A DNA stretch of 64,000 nt from JBPYCR01 sp051846915 (GTDB lineage Bacteria; Bacillota; Bacilli; Bacillales; Amphibacillaceae), in assembly GCF_051846915.1 (NCBI RefSeq), contig NZ_JBPYCR010000007.1:1-64000 (forward strand), read 5' to 3'. Under the pieces are notes generated by a model that was not told the DNA's origin, did no database searches, and saw only the letters and a list, made by a program, of their open reading frames with translations. A program made the translations under genes and the position numbers. Below are positions 27,001-37,084 of the stretch, in pieces (within the stretch, counting starts at the first letter, position 1; the number at the start of each line of letters is the position of its first letter).

Positions 27001-29064
27001 TTAGCTAAATATTTCAAAAAGACGGCGAATAATCCCACCATCGTTATCTTCACTGTTACTTTCATCTTCAAGGTCATTTTCTTCTTCGTCCTCATAAAAA
27101 TGAAGTGTGCAGTGAGAGGTAGGTTTGGAGCCTTTCTCAAAGTAAACAGATTGAATTGTCGGGCAATAAGGAGTGGCAAGCCGACCGGATGCGGGATCGA
27201 TCGCAGCCCGGACGACTCCTGCAGGTACACGGAATGAACGGTTGGGTAACCCTTTATGCGCAGCTTCCATGAACGAAGCCCATATATTTTTGGCATAGGC
27301 CGATTCAGAAGCATATTTCATTGGTCGGTTATCATCATATCCTGTCCATACGCCGGTTACGAGTGATGGACTGTAACCGATCATCCAGCTGTCCGCATTT
27401 GTTGTTCCTGATTTTCCGGCATAGGTTCTGCTCAGGCGGTTGGCAATTGTAGACCCAGTTACTGGCATATAGCCATTCCAGCCGTCGTCAAACATCCCAG
27501 TCATTAAGTCCGTTAAAATAAACGTCTTGTTTGGATCAAGGATTTGTTTGCCGGTAGTTTCTTCACGCGAATATACGGTTTTTCCATGTCGATCAACAAT
27601 CTTTTTAATCGAATAGCTTTTTATATCCCGTCCTCCGTTTGCTAATATGCCATAAGCAGTAACCATTTCATCGACAGATATGGAAACGGTTCCAAGAGCT
27701 AGTGAAGGAACTTCAGGAAGTGCACTTGTGATCCCAAGCTTTTTCGCAGTATTGACTAATTTATCCGGTCCGAGAAATAGGTTCGTCTTCACAGCATATA
27801 TATTATCCGACAATGCCAATGCTTGTGCGAGTGTAATGGGTTCATACGCGTAGTAGTCATTGTAGTTGCTTGGTTGGTAAATTTTTCCATCATCTAATTC
27901 GAATGCTGTTGGCTTGCTTGTTAGCATTGTTGTTGCGTTATAGCCATGGTTTAAAGCAGTGTAATACAAAAAAGGCTTGAAACTGGAACCAGTCATTCGC
28001 TTTGCAGAGACGGCCCGATTAAAAGGACTTTTACTATAGGAACGCCCTCCAACTAGCGCTCGAATTGCGCCGTTTTTCGGATGAATGGCGAGCGCTCCAA
28101 CCTCCAGATCACTTGTTGAGTCGACATGCTGTTCTATTTTTTCTTCAAGTTGCTGCTGCATTTTCATATTCAATGTTGTATAAATGCGATAGCCACTTGT
28201 TTTAATAGCTTCTTTTGGCAACCTCAGCAATCGACTAGCTTCTTTTAATGCAACATCTTGAAAATAAGGAGCAATATCATCAGTACTTATCTGTTTCAAA
28301 GGGGCGTAATTCAGTTCTTCCTGCTTTGCTGTTACATAATCTGCTTCCGTTATTTCTTCTTTGTTTCGCAATAATTGTAAAATGCTTTCCTGTCGTTTCT
28401 TCGCCCGCTGTTCATCATTAAAAGGGGAATAATATGTCGGTCCCTTTGGAATACCGACAAGCATCGTAGCCTCCGCCAATGAAAGCTCATCAACCTTTTT
28501 GCCAAAAAAAGTCTCGCTCGCTGCTTCAATTCCGTATGCCCCGTGACCGTAGTAAATAACATTCAAGTAGCCTTCCAATAGTTCATCTTTTGAATAAAAC
28601 ATTTCCAGCCGAATGGTGTAGAACGCTTCCTTCAATTTCCGCACCCATGTTTTTTCATGTGTTAAGAATAAGTTGCGTGCGTATTGCTGCGTTAGCGTAC
28701 TTGCCCCTTCTTTAAGGGAGTTGGTTTGCAGATTTGTAATCAGTGCCCGGGCAATTCGTTTAAAGTCAAACCCGTGGTGTGAGTAAAAATGTTGATCCTC
28801 TACCGCGAGCGTTGCATGGATGAGGTGGTCCGGAATATCCTCTAACGAGACTGAATGAAGGTTTCCCGGTCCTTTTTCATTCCCAATTACGTCCCCCTCA
28901 GCACTATAATAAATTGTACTTTGATCTTTTGTTAATGAGGGCGGGCCCAGTAAATAACCAGATGCATATATACCTGTGATAAAAAGAACTACAGATGTCG
29001 TAACAAGAATGAATAGTTTAATAAGCAGATATCTTTTTTTAACATGTCGTTTCCTTCGCTTCAT
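27001..29064 (-). CDS. pbpG: class A penicillin-binding protein (PbpG/PBP2d-like)
   Basis: This bifunctional peptidoglycan synthase has 687 residues. A short basic cytoplasmic tail and a membrane anchor (about residues 13-38) come first. The glycosyltransferase domain (about 65-250) has catalytic Glu89 in AVEDQHFYSHHG. The transpeptidase domain (about 320-640) has nucleophile Ser360 in SSFK, then SDN (LALSDN) and KSGT. The C-terminus is acidic. Position beside ywhD matches B. subtilis pbpG (ywhE), expressed in the forespore during sporulation; I see no clear sigma-F/G promoter upstream. Confidence 0.93.
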   Translation of the reverse strand: MKRRKRHVKKRYLLIKLFILVTTSVVLFITGIYASGYLLGPPSLTKDQSTIYYSAEGDVIGNEKGPGNLHSVSLEDIPDHLIHATLAVEDQHFYSHHGFDFKRIARALITNLQTNSLKEGASTLTQQYARNLFLTHEKTWVRKLKEAFYTIRLEMFYSKDELLEGYLNVIYYGHGAYGIEAASETFFGKKVDELSLAEATMLVGIPKGPTYYSPFNDEQRAKKRQESILQLLRNKEEITEADYVTAKQEELNYAPLKQISTDDIAPYFQDVALKEASRLLRLPKEAIKTSGYRIYTTLNMKMQQQLEEKIEQHVDSTSDLEVGALAIHPKNGAIRALVGGRSYSKSPFNRAVSAKRMTGSSFKPFLYYTALNHGYNATTMLTSKPTAFELDDGKIYQPSNYNDYYAYEPITLAQALALSDNIYAVKTNLFLGPDKLVNTAKKLGITSALPEVPSLALGTVSISVDEMVTAYGILANGGRDIKSYSIKKIVDRHGKTVYSREETTGKQILDPNKTFILTDLMTGMFDDGWNGYMPVTGSTIANRLSRTYAGKSGTTNADSWMIGYSPSLVTGVWTGYDDNRPMKYASESAYAKNIWASFMEAAHKGLPNRSFRVPAGVVRAAIDPASGRLATPYCPTIQSVYFEKGSKPTSHCTLHFYEDEEENDLEDESNSEDNDGGIIRRLFEIFS

Positions 29065-29393
29065 ATCATTGACTCCATTTCCCGAATATATTTTCAGTAT
29101 GGTAAAATGCGGTAATAATTAAACACAATATGTCTGTAAAAACGGGAATGATGACGAATCATGCGCTTGAAAGCCTCGCATCAGCAAGTGATGAAAAGAT
29201 CATAAGTAAAAATGCTGAGAAACAATAATCACTGGAAGATTCGCCGTTTCAATTGGAAATCAAACAAATTATCGTTATAATAAAATACTGGATGACTTAC
29301 ATTTTCTTAATGACAGAGTACCAACGATATATACAGTGTGAGACGATGGATATGCTGGCACGCTTTGCCATATCGGAAGCAGGAGTGCAACCA

Positions 29394-29834
29394 ATGAATC
29401 GAACAGAAAAAAAGGTAAAAATTAAGCTTCACACCGTTATTGATGATAATGAAGGAAAAGAGCATAATCATATTGCGGCGGAAGGTACTTTTTATCAAAG
29501 AGGGTCGACAGGCGTACTTACGTTTGAAGAAAAAAACGACAATAACGAAACGATAAAAAACTTTATAACGATCCACTCGGAAAAAGTAAATGTGAAACGG
29601 TCAGGAGCTATCACGATGAACCAACAGTTCCGCCTGCATCGTAAAACCGAAAGCCAATTTCAACATCCTTTCGGGCAAATAGGTATGGAAACAATGACAC
29701 ATACACTTGCGTATGAACCCTTGGACCAAACGAAAAGCGGACAACTGTTTATTTCATATACCGTTAAATTAAACGGAGAAACCGAACGTGCACATCAATT
29801 AAAGCTTATCTTTACAGAGGAGGAAACACATTGA
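29394..29834 (+). CDS. ywiB: DUF1934 family protein YwiB
   Basis: The 146-residue beta-rich (calycin-like) protein has unknown function and is always beside argS in Bacillaceae. AGGAG at 29381-29385 sets the ATG at 29394; the open frame upstream to 29253 has no ribosome binding site and unrelated composition. Its TGA overlaps the TTG of argS (TTGA), which implies translational coupling. Confidence 0.88.
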   Translation: MNRTEKKVKIKLHTVIDDNEGKEHNHIAAEGTFYQRGSTGVLTFEEKNDNNETIKNFITIHSEKVNVKRSGAITMNQQFRLHRKTESQFQHPFGQIGMETMTHTLAYEPLDQTKSGQLFISYTVKLNGETERAHQLKLIFTEEETH

Positions 29835-31501
29835 ACTTGCTGGAAAATATTGAACAAACATTGCAGCAGGAGATCGCAGCGGCAATCATCAAAGCAAATT
29901 TAGCAGCCGAAGAAGAGCTGCCCACCATTATGCTGGAAAAACCAAAGGATAAATCTCACGGGGATTTTGCAACGAACATCGCTATGCAACTTGCGCGTAT
30001 TGCCAAAAAAGCCCCTCGTCAAATTGCCGATGAAGTTGTAGCCAATCTCGATCAGTCAAAAGGCTCCATTGAAAAGGTTGAAATTGCCGGGCCGGGGTTT
30101 ATTAACTTTTTTATGAAGAGTGATTTCCTTGGGGATATTGTACCGGTTATTTTAAAAGAAGGAGATGCCTACGGTAAAACGTCTGCCGGAAAAGGTGAGC
30201 GGATTCAGGTGGAGTTTGTTTCCGTCAATCCAACTGGAGAACTTCATCTAGGTCATGCACGCGGTGCTGCATTTGGTGATGTTTTAAGCAATGTGCTTGC
30301 GGCAGCTGGCTATGAAGTTGAACGGGAATATTATATAAACGATGCCGGTAAACAAATTGACAACTTGGCTTTATCCGTTGAAGCTCGGTACATGCAGGCG
30401 CTAGGGAAAGACATATCAATGCCTGAAGATGGCTATCATGGAGCAGATATTATTGAAATTGGAAAAACGCTAGCAGCCGAATACAATGATAAATGGTTAC
30501 ACGCAGAAAAGTCAGAACGATTGGATTTTTTCCGGGAATATGGTTTGAATTATGAATTAGGCAAAATAAAAAAAGATTTGGCCGAATTCCGGACACATTT
30601 TGATCATTGGTTTTCGGAAACATCGCTTTACAAGAGTGGAAAAATTATTGAAGCATTGCGGACACTGGAAGAGGCAAATTATACGTATGAAAAAGACGGA
30701 GCTACATGGCTCAGGTCTACAGCATTTTCGGATGATAAAGATCGTGTGCTAATAAAAAACGATGGAACGTATACGTATTTAACTCCGGATATCGCCTATC
30801 ACCAGGACAAGCTTGATCGTGGATTTGATACGATCGTAAACGTTTGGGGCGCGGACCATCACGGGTATATCTCCCGGATGAGCGCAGCAATCCAGGGGTT
30901 AGGCTACTCGAAAGAGAAATTCGTCGTGAAAATTATTCAAATGGTAAATCTATTTGAAAACGGCAAAAAGGTTAAAATGAGCAAGCGAACTGGAAAAGCA
31001 GTGTCGCTCAGTGAGCTGATAGACGAAGTAGGCGTTGATGCTGCCCGGTACTTTTTCGTAACACGCTCGAATGATTCCCAGCTCGACTTTGATATGGATT
31101 TGGCACGCTCCAATTCAAATGAAAATCCGGTTTACTATGTACAGTATGCACATGCGCGTGTTTGTACGATGCTTAAACAAGCAGAGGAAAAAGGATTCCC
31201 CATCAATGAGTCCTTCGATACAACCTTGCTTATTGCCGAAAAAGAAGTGGATCTGCTGAAGAAGCTCGGCGAATTCCCACAAATAATCGCAGAAGCTGCC
31301 AAACAAAAAACACCTTACCGAGTAACACAATACGTTTTTGATTTAGCATCCTTGCTGCATAGCTTCTATAATGCAGAAAAAGTATTAGATGATACGAATA
31401 AAGAACTTACAAGCGCTCGGATCGCTTTAATGAAAGCCGTACGGATAACAATTGCCAATGCCTTGGCAATAATTGGAGTAAGTGCACCGGAGAAGATGTG
31501 A
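29831..31501 (+). CDS. argS: arginine--tRNA ligase
   Basis: The class I aminoacyl-tRNA synthetase of 556 residues charges tRNA-Arg. The N-terminal ArgRS domain covers about residues 1-90. The HIGH motif is HLGHARGAAFGD (about residue 136) and the KMSK motif is KMSKRTGK (about residue 376). A C-terminal helical anticodon-binding domain follows. The TTG at 29831 is preceded by GAGGAGG at seven bases and overlaps the ywiB stop. A terminator lies about 200 bp downstream. Confidence 0.97.
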   Translation: MNLLENIEQTLQQEIAAAIIKANLAAEEELPTIMLEKPKDKSHGDFATNIAMQLARIAKKAPRQIADEVVANLDQSKGSIEKVEIAGPGFINFFMKSDFLGDIVPVILKEGDAYGKTSAGKGERIQVEFVSVNPTGELHLGHARGAAFGDVLSNVLAAAGYEVEREYYINDAGKQIDNLALSVEARYMQALGKDISMPEDGYHGADIIEIGKTLAAEYNDKWLHAEKSERLDFFREYGLNYELGKIKKDLAEFRTHFDHWFSETSLYKSGKIIEALRTLEEANYTYEKDGATWLRSTAFSDDKDRVLIKNDGTYTYLTPDIAYHQDKLDRGFDTIVNVWGADHHGYISRMSAAIQGLGYSKEKFVVKIIQMVNLFENGKKVKMSKRTGKAVSLSELIDEVGVDAARYFFVTRSNDSQLDFDMDLARSNSNENPVYYVQYAHARVCTMLKQAEEKGFPINESFDTTLLIAEKEVDLLKKLGEFPQIIAEAAKQKTPYRVTQYVFDLASLLHSFYNAEKVLDDTNKELTSARIALMKAVRITIANALAIIGVSAPEKM

Positions 31502-31698
31502 GGAAAATCCGGCGAACGTTGCGGCATGCAATATGATTAGCATGAGTAACTGAGTTTTTATGTTAAAAAGTCTGTTTATAAGAGGTTTTGGAAGCCACAG
31601 ATAAATTTGACAATCATACAGATTTTTGGTATAAATTTATTAACTAAATAATTTTAACTGCCGAATCTAATAGACTCTGCTTCGCAAAGCTGAGCTAA

Positions 31699-31765
31699 CC
31701 CTAGATGTCAGCCAGTTCTTAAGTGTGGGTGCTTCACGCCCTTCTTAGAGAACTGGCTTTTTCTG
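31699..31765 (+). terminator. intrinsic terminator upstream of ywjF
   Basis: AGCCAGTTCT and AGAACTGGCT form a 10-bp stem around a long loop with a smaller inner hairpin, followed by TTTTTCTG. It probably ends the ywiB-argS transcript. The rest of 31502-31847 shows no gene. Confidence 0.7.
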
Positions 31766-31847
31766 TTAACAGCATTATGATCATTATTTCCCCATATGCA
31801 ATCGCCTTCATTTTCCGTTATACTATTATTAAAGGAGGATCGTTCAG

Positions 31848-33956
31848 ATGGAAACATTTTTACTTATTAATTTTATCGCTTTTATTACAATTACAATATA
31901 TGGTATTTATTTGTTTTTCAAAGCAGTAGCAACACGCTATGCATACATAAAACTTGGTAAAAAAACAGCTTTTGACTTGGCCTGGAAAGAGCGGCTGCGC
32001 AAGGTTTGGGTGATTGTATTCGGTCAATCCAAGTTACTGAAAGATCCGAAGTCAGGAATCATTCACGTCATGATGTTCTACGGCTTTATTCTTGTTCAAT
32101 TTGGTGCGATTGATATGTTTGTAAAAGGGCTGGCACCTGGGAACCATTTACCGTTTGGCCCATTATATCCCGGCTTTACATTTTTTCAGGAACTTGTCAC
32201 ACTCATGATCCTCGTTGCTGTTGTATGGGCTTTTCACCGCCGATATGTGGAAAAAATTGTCCGGTTGAAACGGGGATTCAAAGCAGGGCTTGTTCTTGTG
32301 TTTATCGGGACACTAATGCTGTCGGTATTACTGGGAAATGGAATGGCCCAAATATGGCATGGAACAGGAACGGCATGGACAGAACCGATTGCAAGTTTAG
32401 TAGCAGGCGCATTTGGTTGGCTAAGCCCGACCGCAGCGATGGTTTTCTTTTTCATCGCCTGGTGGATTCATACCATTACGATTCTCGCATTTCTAATTTA
32501 CGTACCTCAGTCCAAACACGCGCACTTGATTGCTGCTCCAATCAATGTGTTTATTAGCAAGCGTGTACCTGGAAAATTAAAGACGATCGATTTTGACATT
32601 GATGAAGATGCAGACGAAGAGGAGATATCCTTTGGTGTAGGGAAAGTGGAAGATTTCGACCGCGAGCAAATGCTTGATTTTTATGCGTGCGTCGAATGTG
32701 GGCGTTGTACAGATGTCTGTCCTGCATCAGGTACTGGAAAAATGCTGTCGCCAATGGATATTATGATCAAATTGCGTGATCATTTGAATGAAAAAGGTGC
32801 AGCTATTACGGGAAAATCGCCTTGGGTTCCGTCCTATGCATTTACGGATAAAACTGCTGACCAACTTGCAAAGGCGGGTAATAAAGAGGCATCCGCTACG
32901 ATGGAAACGATTAGCATGATTGGCGATGTCATTACGGAAGAAGAGCTTGCCGGTTGCACGACTTGTCGTAATTGTGAAGATGCTTGTCCGGTTATGAACG
33001 AGCATGTTGGGCAAATTATTGACATGCGCCGCTATCTCGTTATGACAGAAGGGAAAATGGACCCTGATGCACAACGAGCAGTAACGAATATCGAGCGACA
33101 AGGAAACCCGTGGGGATTATCGAAAAAGGACCGAATAAAATGGCGTGAACTTGACGAAACGGCCTATATCCCAACAATTAAGGAATTGAAAAAAGAAGAC
33201 AAAGAATTTGAATATCTATTCTGGGTCAGTTCTATGGGTTCGTATGACAGTCGCAGTCAAAAAATTGCAATTGCTTTTGCAAAGTTAATGAACAAGGCTG
33301 GTGTCAACTTTGCCATTCTTGGGAATAAAGAAGCAAACTCAGGAGATACAGCCCGAAGAATTGGAAACGAATTTTTGTTTCAAGAAATCGCAGAGAAAAA
33401 CATCAAAACCTTTGAAAAAAATGATGTGAAAAAGATCGTCACGATTGATCCACATGCATATAATATTTTTAAAAATGAGTATCCTGATTTTGGTTATGAA
33501 GCAGAAGTGTACCATCATACTCAGTTACTCTATGATTTAGTAATGAAGGGACAGTTAACTCCTCGACGGGCGATAAACGAACGACTCACTTATCATGACT
33601 CCTGTTATCTTGGTAGATATAATGGTGTTTATGACCCGCCGCGAGAAATATTGCAGGCAATTCCAGGACTTGAACTTGTGGAGATGGATCGCACACGGGA
33701 AAATGGCATGTGCTGCGGTGCTGGAGGCGGCCTGATGTGGACAGAAGAAACGACTGGAAATCGCATAAATGTGGCACGGACAGAACAAGCAATAGCAGTG
33801 AAACCAACGATGATATCGAGTGCATGTCCATTCTGTTTAACGATGCTGAGTGATGGAACAAAAGCAAAAGAAGTGGAAGAGGATATAGGAACGATGGATG
33901 TGGCAGAAATTTTAGCATTGTCGGTTTTAACAGAAAATGAAACAAAAACAGCTTGA
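31848..33956 (+). CDS. ywjF: membrane iron-sulfur oxidoreductase, EMO-type (YwjF; ETF:menaquinone oxidoreductase-like)
   Basis: The 702-residue HdrD/GlpC-like protein has about six N-terminal membrane helices (about residues 1-220) with several histidines suited to b-heme ligation. Two [4Fe-4S] motifs follow, CVECGRCTDVCP and CTTCRNCEDACP. Two cysteine-rich CCG-type domains come next (HDSCYLGR..MCCGAGGG and SACPFC). This architecture is that of ETF:(methyl)menaquinone oxidoreductases, which pass electrons from acyl-CoA dehydrogenase via ETF to quinone. Location just upstream of thiolase, hbd and two acyl-CoA dehydrogenases supports that role. AAAGGAGG precedes the ATG. EtfAB is not in the window. 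Confidence 0.88.
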   Translation: METFLLINFIAFITITIYGIYLFFKAVATRYAYIKLGKKTAFDLAWKERLRKVWVIVFGQSKLLKDPKSGIIHVMMFYGFILVQFGAIDMFVKGLAPGNHLPFGPLYPGFTFFQELVTLMILVAVVWAFHRRYVEKIVRLKRGFKAGLVLVFIGTLMLSVLLGNGMAQIWHGTGTAWTEPIASLVAGAFGWLSPTAAMVFFFIAWWIHTITILAFLIYVPQSKHAHLIAAPINVFISKRVPGKLKTIDFDIDEDADEEEISFGVGKVEDFDREQMLDFYACVECGRCTDVCPASGTGKMLSPMDIMIKLRDHLNEKGAAITGKSPWVPSYAFTDKTADQLAKAGNKEASATMETISMIGDVITEEELAGCTTCRNCEDACPVMNEHVGQIIDMRRYLVMTEGKMDPDAQRAVTNIERQGNPWGLSKKDRIKWRELDETAYIPTIKELKKEDKEFEYLFWVSSMGSYDSRSQKIAIAFAKLMNKAGVNFAILGNKEANSGDTARRIGNEFLFQEIAEKNIKTFEKNDVKKIVTIDPHAYNIFKNEYPDFGYEAEVYHHTQLLYDLVMKGQLTPRRAINERLTYHDSCYLGRYNGVYDPPREILQAIPGLELVEMDRTRENGMCCGAGGGLMWTEETTGNRINVARTEQAIAVKPTMISSACPFCLTMLSDGTKAKEVEEDIGTMDVAEILALSVLTENETKTA

Positions 33957-34387
33957 TCTTTTATAGAAATAAATTGATTTCCAACAAATAATTAATTTAA
34001 TAGGACGGGAGAAAGTCAGATTCAAGGTGTGACATACCTTAATCCGGTTTTTCCAAGAGACACAAATAGTTTTACAATTAAAATAGCTAAAGGTAGCCTA
34101 AATCGGGTTTAAAATTGTATAATGAATAGAAGAATCATTAAATTCTGTTAACAGTTGTAATGCTATATTGAGGAGGCAATAATTAGCCTCCTTCTTATTC
34201 ACTTAAATCTGAACGACTGGTCAATCAGAGAAGCGGAAAGTGCACATATAATTATAATGTTATTTTCACTTGCTTTAGGCCCAGTCGCTACGATTTAAGT
34301 AGGAGCGTACACTTATATTCTTTAATCGATTTAGCCCAAAAACTAACAATGTATTAATAATGAGCTAATTTATAGGAGGATGTAGTC
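33957..34387. other. intergenic leader of the thiolase gene
   Basis: No gene is supported. It holds a hairpin GAGGAGGC/GCCTCCTTC followed by TTATTC (34170-34193), a TATAAT box at 34118-34123, a TetR-operator-like palindrome at 34210-34227 and a stretch at 34281-34313 resembling the inner right end of the dispersed repeat (AGTCGCTACG). The short distance from the -10 box to the hairpin would give a transcript of about 65 bases. Confidence 0.4.
34210..34227. promoter_or_regulatory. candidate TetR/FadR-type operator before the thiolase gene
   Basis: TGAACGACTGGTCAATCA is an imperfect palindrome (TGAnnGAC/GTCnnTCA) resembling the Bacillus FadR box (TGAATGA..TCATTCA). A TetR-family gene closes the same cluster at 39637. 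Confidence 0.4.
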
Positions 34388-35572
34388 ATGAGGAAAGCTG
34401 TAATTGTCTCAGGAGCCAGAACACCATTTGGGAAATTTGGCGGTGCATTAAGAGCATTTACCGCATCTCAACTCGGTGGTATTGCCATCCGGGAAGCTGT
34501 CCAACGAGCCGAATTGGACGCAAATGAGATTGATGAGGTCATTATCGGAAATGTATTACAAGGCGGCCAAGGCCAAATCCCGTCACGCCAAGCCGCTCGA
34601 GAAGCTGGAATTCCTTGGAGTGTAAAAACAGAAACGATCAACAAAGTTTGTGCTTCCGGTTTGCGCAGTGTTACATTAGCAGATCAGCTTATTCGATTAG
34701 GCGAAGAGGATACAATCATTGCAGGTGGAATGGAAAGTATGAGCAATGCACCATATTTTTTACCAGATGCCCGCTGGGGAAATCGTATGGGTGATAAAAC
34801 GGTCAAAGACATGATGATTCATGATGGACTTACATGTTCGTTTACTGGCGTTCATATGGGATCTTACGGAAATAATACTGCAGAAGAATATGAACTGTCC
34901 CGGGAGGAACAGGATGAATGGTCCTGGCGCAGTCACCACCGTGCGGTAGCCGCGATTGAAGCTGGTAAATTTTCAGAGGAGATTGTTTCTGTTGAGATAC
35001 CTCAACGCAAAGGAGAAACGATTGTTGTAGATACCGATGAAGCGCCTAGAAAAGATACGAGCATGGAAAAACTCGCAAAGCTGCGTCCGGCATTTGATGC
35101 AGAGGGTACAATTACAGCTGGGAATGCTCCTGGAGTCAATGATGGTGCCGCAGCATTTGTAATAATGTCGGATGAAAAGGCTGAAGAGCTTGGGAAGTCG
35201 CCAATGGCAACAATAATCGGTCATGCAGAAGTAGCGGTGGAAGGAAAAGATTTCCCACAAACCCCTGGTCTTGTTATTAATAAACTATTGGAACAAACAG
35301 GAAAAACTAAGGAAGACATAACCTTATTTGAAATAAATGAAGCCTTTGCAGCTGTTTCTCTTGCAAGTGAAAAAATAGCTGGAATCGATAGTGAAAAAGT
35401 AAATGTCAACGGTGGAGCGGTTGCCCTTGGTCATCCAATTGGCGCAAGTGGATCACGCATCATTTTGACACTAATACATGAATTGAAGCGCCGGGGCGGC
35501 GGAATTGGAATTGCTGCTATTTGTAGCGGTGGAGGGCAAGGTGACGCCATTATGGTGGAGGTCCCTAGATAA
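34388..35572 (+). CDS. acetyl-CoA C-acetyltransferase (thiolase)
   Basis: The 394-residue degradative-type thiolase cleaves 3-ketoacyl-CoA (or condenses acetyl-CoA) in beta-oxidation. The acyl-enzyme Cys is in INKVCASGLRSV (about residue 88). The catalytic His is in ALGHPIGASGSR (about residue 350) and the second Cys in AICSGGGQGDA (about residue 380). It resembles MmgA/AtoB. The ribosome binding site TAGGAGG lies about eight bases before the ATG. It begins an acyl-CoA cluster with hbd and two dehydrogenases. The repeat copy 4 starts at the base after its stop codon. Confidence 0.93.
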   Translation: MRKAVIVSGARTPFGKFGGALRAFTASQLGGIAIREAVQRAELDANEIDEVIIGNVLQGGQGQIPSRQAAREAGIPWSVKTETINKVCASGLRSVTLADQLIRLGEEDTIIAGGMESMSNAPYFLPDARWGNRMGDKTVKDMMIHDGLTCSFTGVHMGSYGNNTAEEYELSREEQDEWSWRSHHRAVAAIEAGKFSEEIVSVEIPQRKGETIVVDTDEAPRKDTSMEKLAKLRPAFDAEGTITAGNAPGVNDGAAAFVIMSDEKAEELGKSPMATIIGHAEVAVEGKDFPQTPGLVINKLLEQTGKTKEDITLFEINEAFAAVSLASEKIAGIDSEKVNVNGGAVALGHPIGASGSRIILTLIHELKRRGGGIGIAAICSGGGQGDAIMVEVPR

Positions 35573-35743
35573 GAAAAGCGCAAGCCCTTCGCAGGCTAAA
35601 AGCGCAACATCCTAGGACTGCGCTTAAATGCTTATCCCTCCGAAAAGATTTGCATTAGAATGTCCTAGGAATGTAGCTACGCTTTCGTCCCACCGAAAAG
35701 AATTGTACGACGCTGCTAGACAGCTATGCGCAAAATTTTATAC
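35573..35743 (-). repeat. dispersed intergenic repeat, copy 4
   Basis: About 171 bp starting GAAAAGCGCAAGCCC at the base after the thiolase stop and ending GCTAGACAGCTATGCGC..TTTTATAC. Its interior differs from copies 1-3 and resembles copy 5 (GGCTAAAAGC.CAACA.CCT.GGACTG). It has the same orientation as copies 3 and 5. Confidence 0.7.
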
Positions 35744-35762
35744 TTCTTACCTTTTAAATAAA

Positions 35763-35807
35763 AAAAGCATTTATTCCTGTAAGATTAATTGCAGGAATAA
35801 AATGCAT
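35763..35807. terminator. hairpin terminator, T-run strongest on the minus strand
   Basis: GCATTTATTCCTG and CAGGAATAAAATGC pair over about 13 bases. The minus strand continues TTTTTTT; the plus strand continues ATAATATTTTT. Confidence 0.55.
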
Positions 35808-35815
35808 AATATTTT

Positions 35816-35833
35816 TGACTGAACGCTCAGTTA
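35816..35833. promoter_or_regulatory. candidate TetR-type operator
   Basis: TGACTGAACGCTCAGTTA is an 18-bp palindrome with 7 of 9 pairs matching, typical of TetR-family sites. It lies in the gap between the thiolase and 3-hydroxyacyl-CoA dehydrogenase genes. Confidence 0.45.
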
Positions 35834-36071
35834 TCTGTCGACTTTACCCGAGGAAGCATTGGCGTCAATGGGAAAGGAGCCGGCATTTCAAACCCAACAC
35901 CGCTAATCCTGAATTTAGAATCACTTTTCATACGTATAAAATTACTACATCGAAACTGAAAAATGAAAATATCTAACAGAAATCTTTATATTAAGTTCCA
36001 TTTTAAAAAGTAACAAATGGAGAAAAACGCTTATTATTAATATAATCGATAAAACTAAGGGAGGAATTTTC

Positions 36072-36926
36072 ATGAACGACGTACAGCATGTGATGGTCGT
36101 CGGCGCCGGGCAAATGGGGTCTGGCATAGCACAAGTATTTGCTCAGTCAGGGTTTAACGTATACTTGCATGACAAAAATAAGGATGCGCTGAATAAAGGA
36201 ATGGAGACAATTGAAAAGTTCCTAAACCGATCTGTAAAAAAGGAACGCATAACCGAACAGGGGAAGGAAGATACGTTGAACAATTTGACACGTTCAACAG
36301 ATATACAAGATGCAGCTTCCTGTGATCTAGTAATTGAAGCGGCGGTTGAAAATGTAGATATCAAAAAAACTATTTTTAAGGAGCTTGCCACCTATAAGCA
36401 AGAACATACGATATTAGCTACTAACACTTCATCAATTTCGATAACGGAAATAGCTGCGGTGACGAACCGACCAGATCAAGTTATTGGCATGCATTTTATG
36501 AATCCGGTTCCGGTAATGAAGCTTGTTGAAATTATTAGGGGACTGCAGACAAGTGATGAAACGTATCAAACGATTGAAGAACTTACGAATAAAATTAACA
36601 AAACAGCTGTAGAAGTAAATGATTCTCCCGGATTCGCAGCTAATCGGATATTGATGCCAATGATCAATGAAGCGATTTATGCCGTTTATGAAGGTGTTTC
36701 ATCACCGGAAGATGTAGATACAGTAATGAAGCTTGGAATGAATCATCCGATGGGGCCATTGACACTGGCTGACTTTATCGGCTTGGATACGTGTCTTTAT
36801 ATTATGGAAGTTCTGCATGAAGGGTTTAGTGATAGTAAATACCGCCCTTGTCCCTTACTAAGACAGTATGTTAAAGCAGGTTGGTTGGGGAAAAAATCCG
36901 GGCGCGGCTTTTATGTCTATGAGTAA
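36072..36926 (+). CDS. 3-hydroxybutyryl-CoA dehydrogenase
   Basis: The 284-residue NAD-dependent 3-hydroxyacyl-CoA dehydrogenase oxidises L-3-hydroxyacyl-CoA in beta-oxidation or butyrate metabolism. The Rossmann loop is VVGAGQMGSGIAQVFAQSG (residues 9-27). The catalytic His/Asn region is IGMHFMNPVPVMKLVEI (about residue 139). The C-terminal helical domain has NHPMGPLTLADFIGLD. It resembles MmgB. GGGAGG precedes the ATG. No enoyl-CoA hydratase gene is present, so the pathway is incomplete in this cluster. Confidence 0.93.
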   Translation: MNDVQHVMVVGAGQMGSGIAQVFAQSGFNVYLHDKNKDALNKGMETIEKFLNRSVKKERITEQGKEDTLNNLTRSTDIQDAASCDLVIEAAVENVDIKKTIFKELATYKQEHTILATNTSSISITEIAAVTNRPDQVIGMHFMNPVPVMKLVEIIRGLQTSDETYQTIEELTNKINKTAVEVNDSPGFAANRILMPMINEAIYAVYEGVSSPEDVDTVMKLGMNHPMGPLTLADFIGLDTCLYIMEVLHEGFSDSKYRPCPLLRQYVKAGWLGKKSGRGFYVYE

Positions 36927-37084
36927 CCGAGTAATGCCTAAAGCCGAATTACAATTCAGCGGTTAGCAAACATTGGGCTGGACAGAGAATACGTAGCTTA
37001 CAGAAACGTAAATAACAGAGCAGACGCTAAAATTATAGCTCTTATATATACTATCGTTATTAATAACCGAAGAGAGGCATCAAC

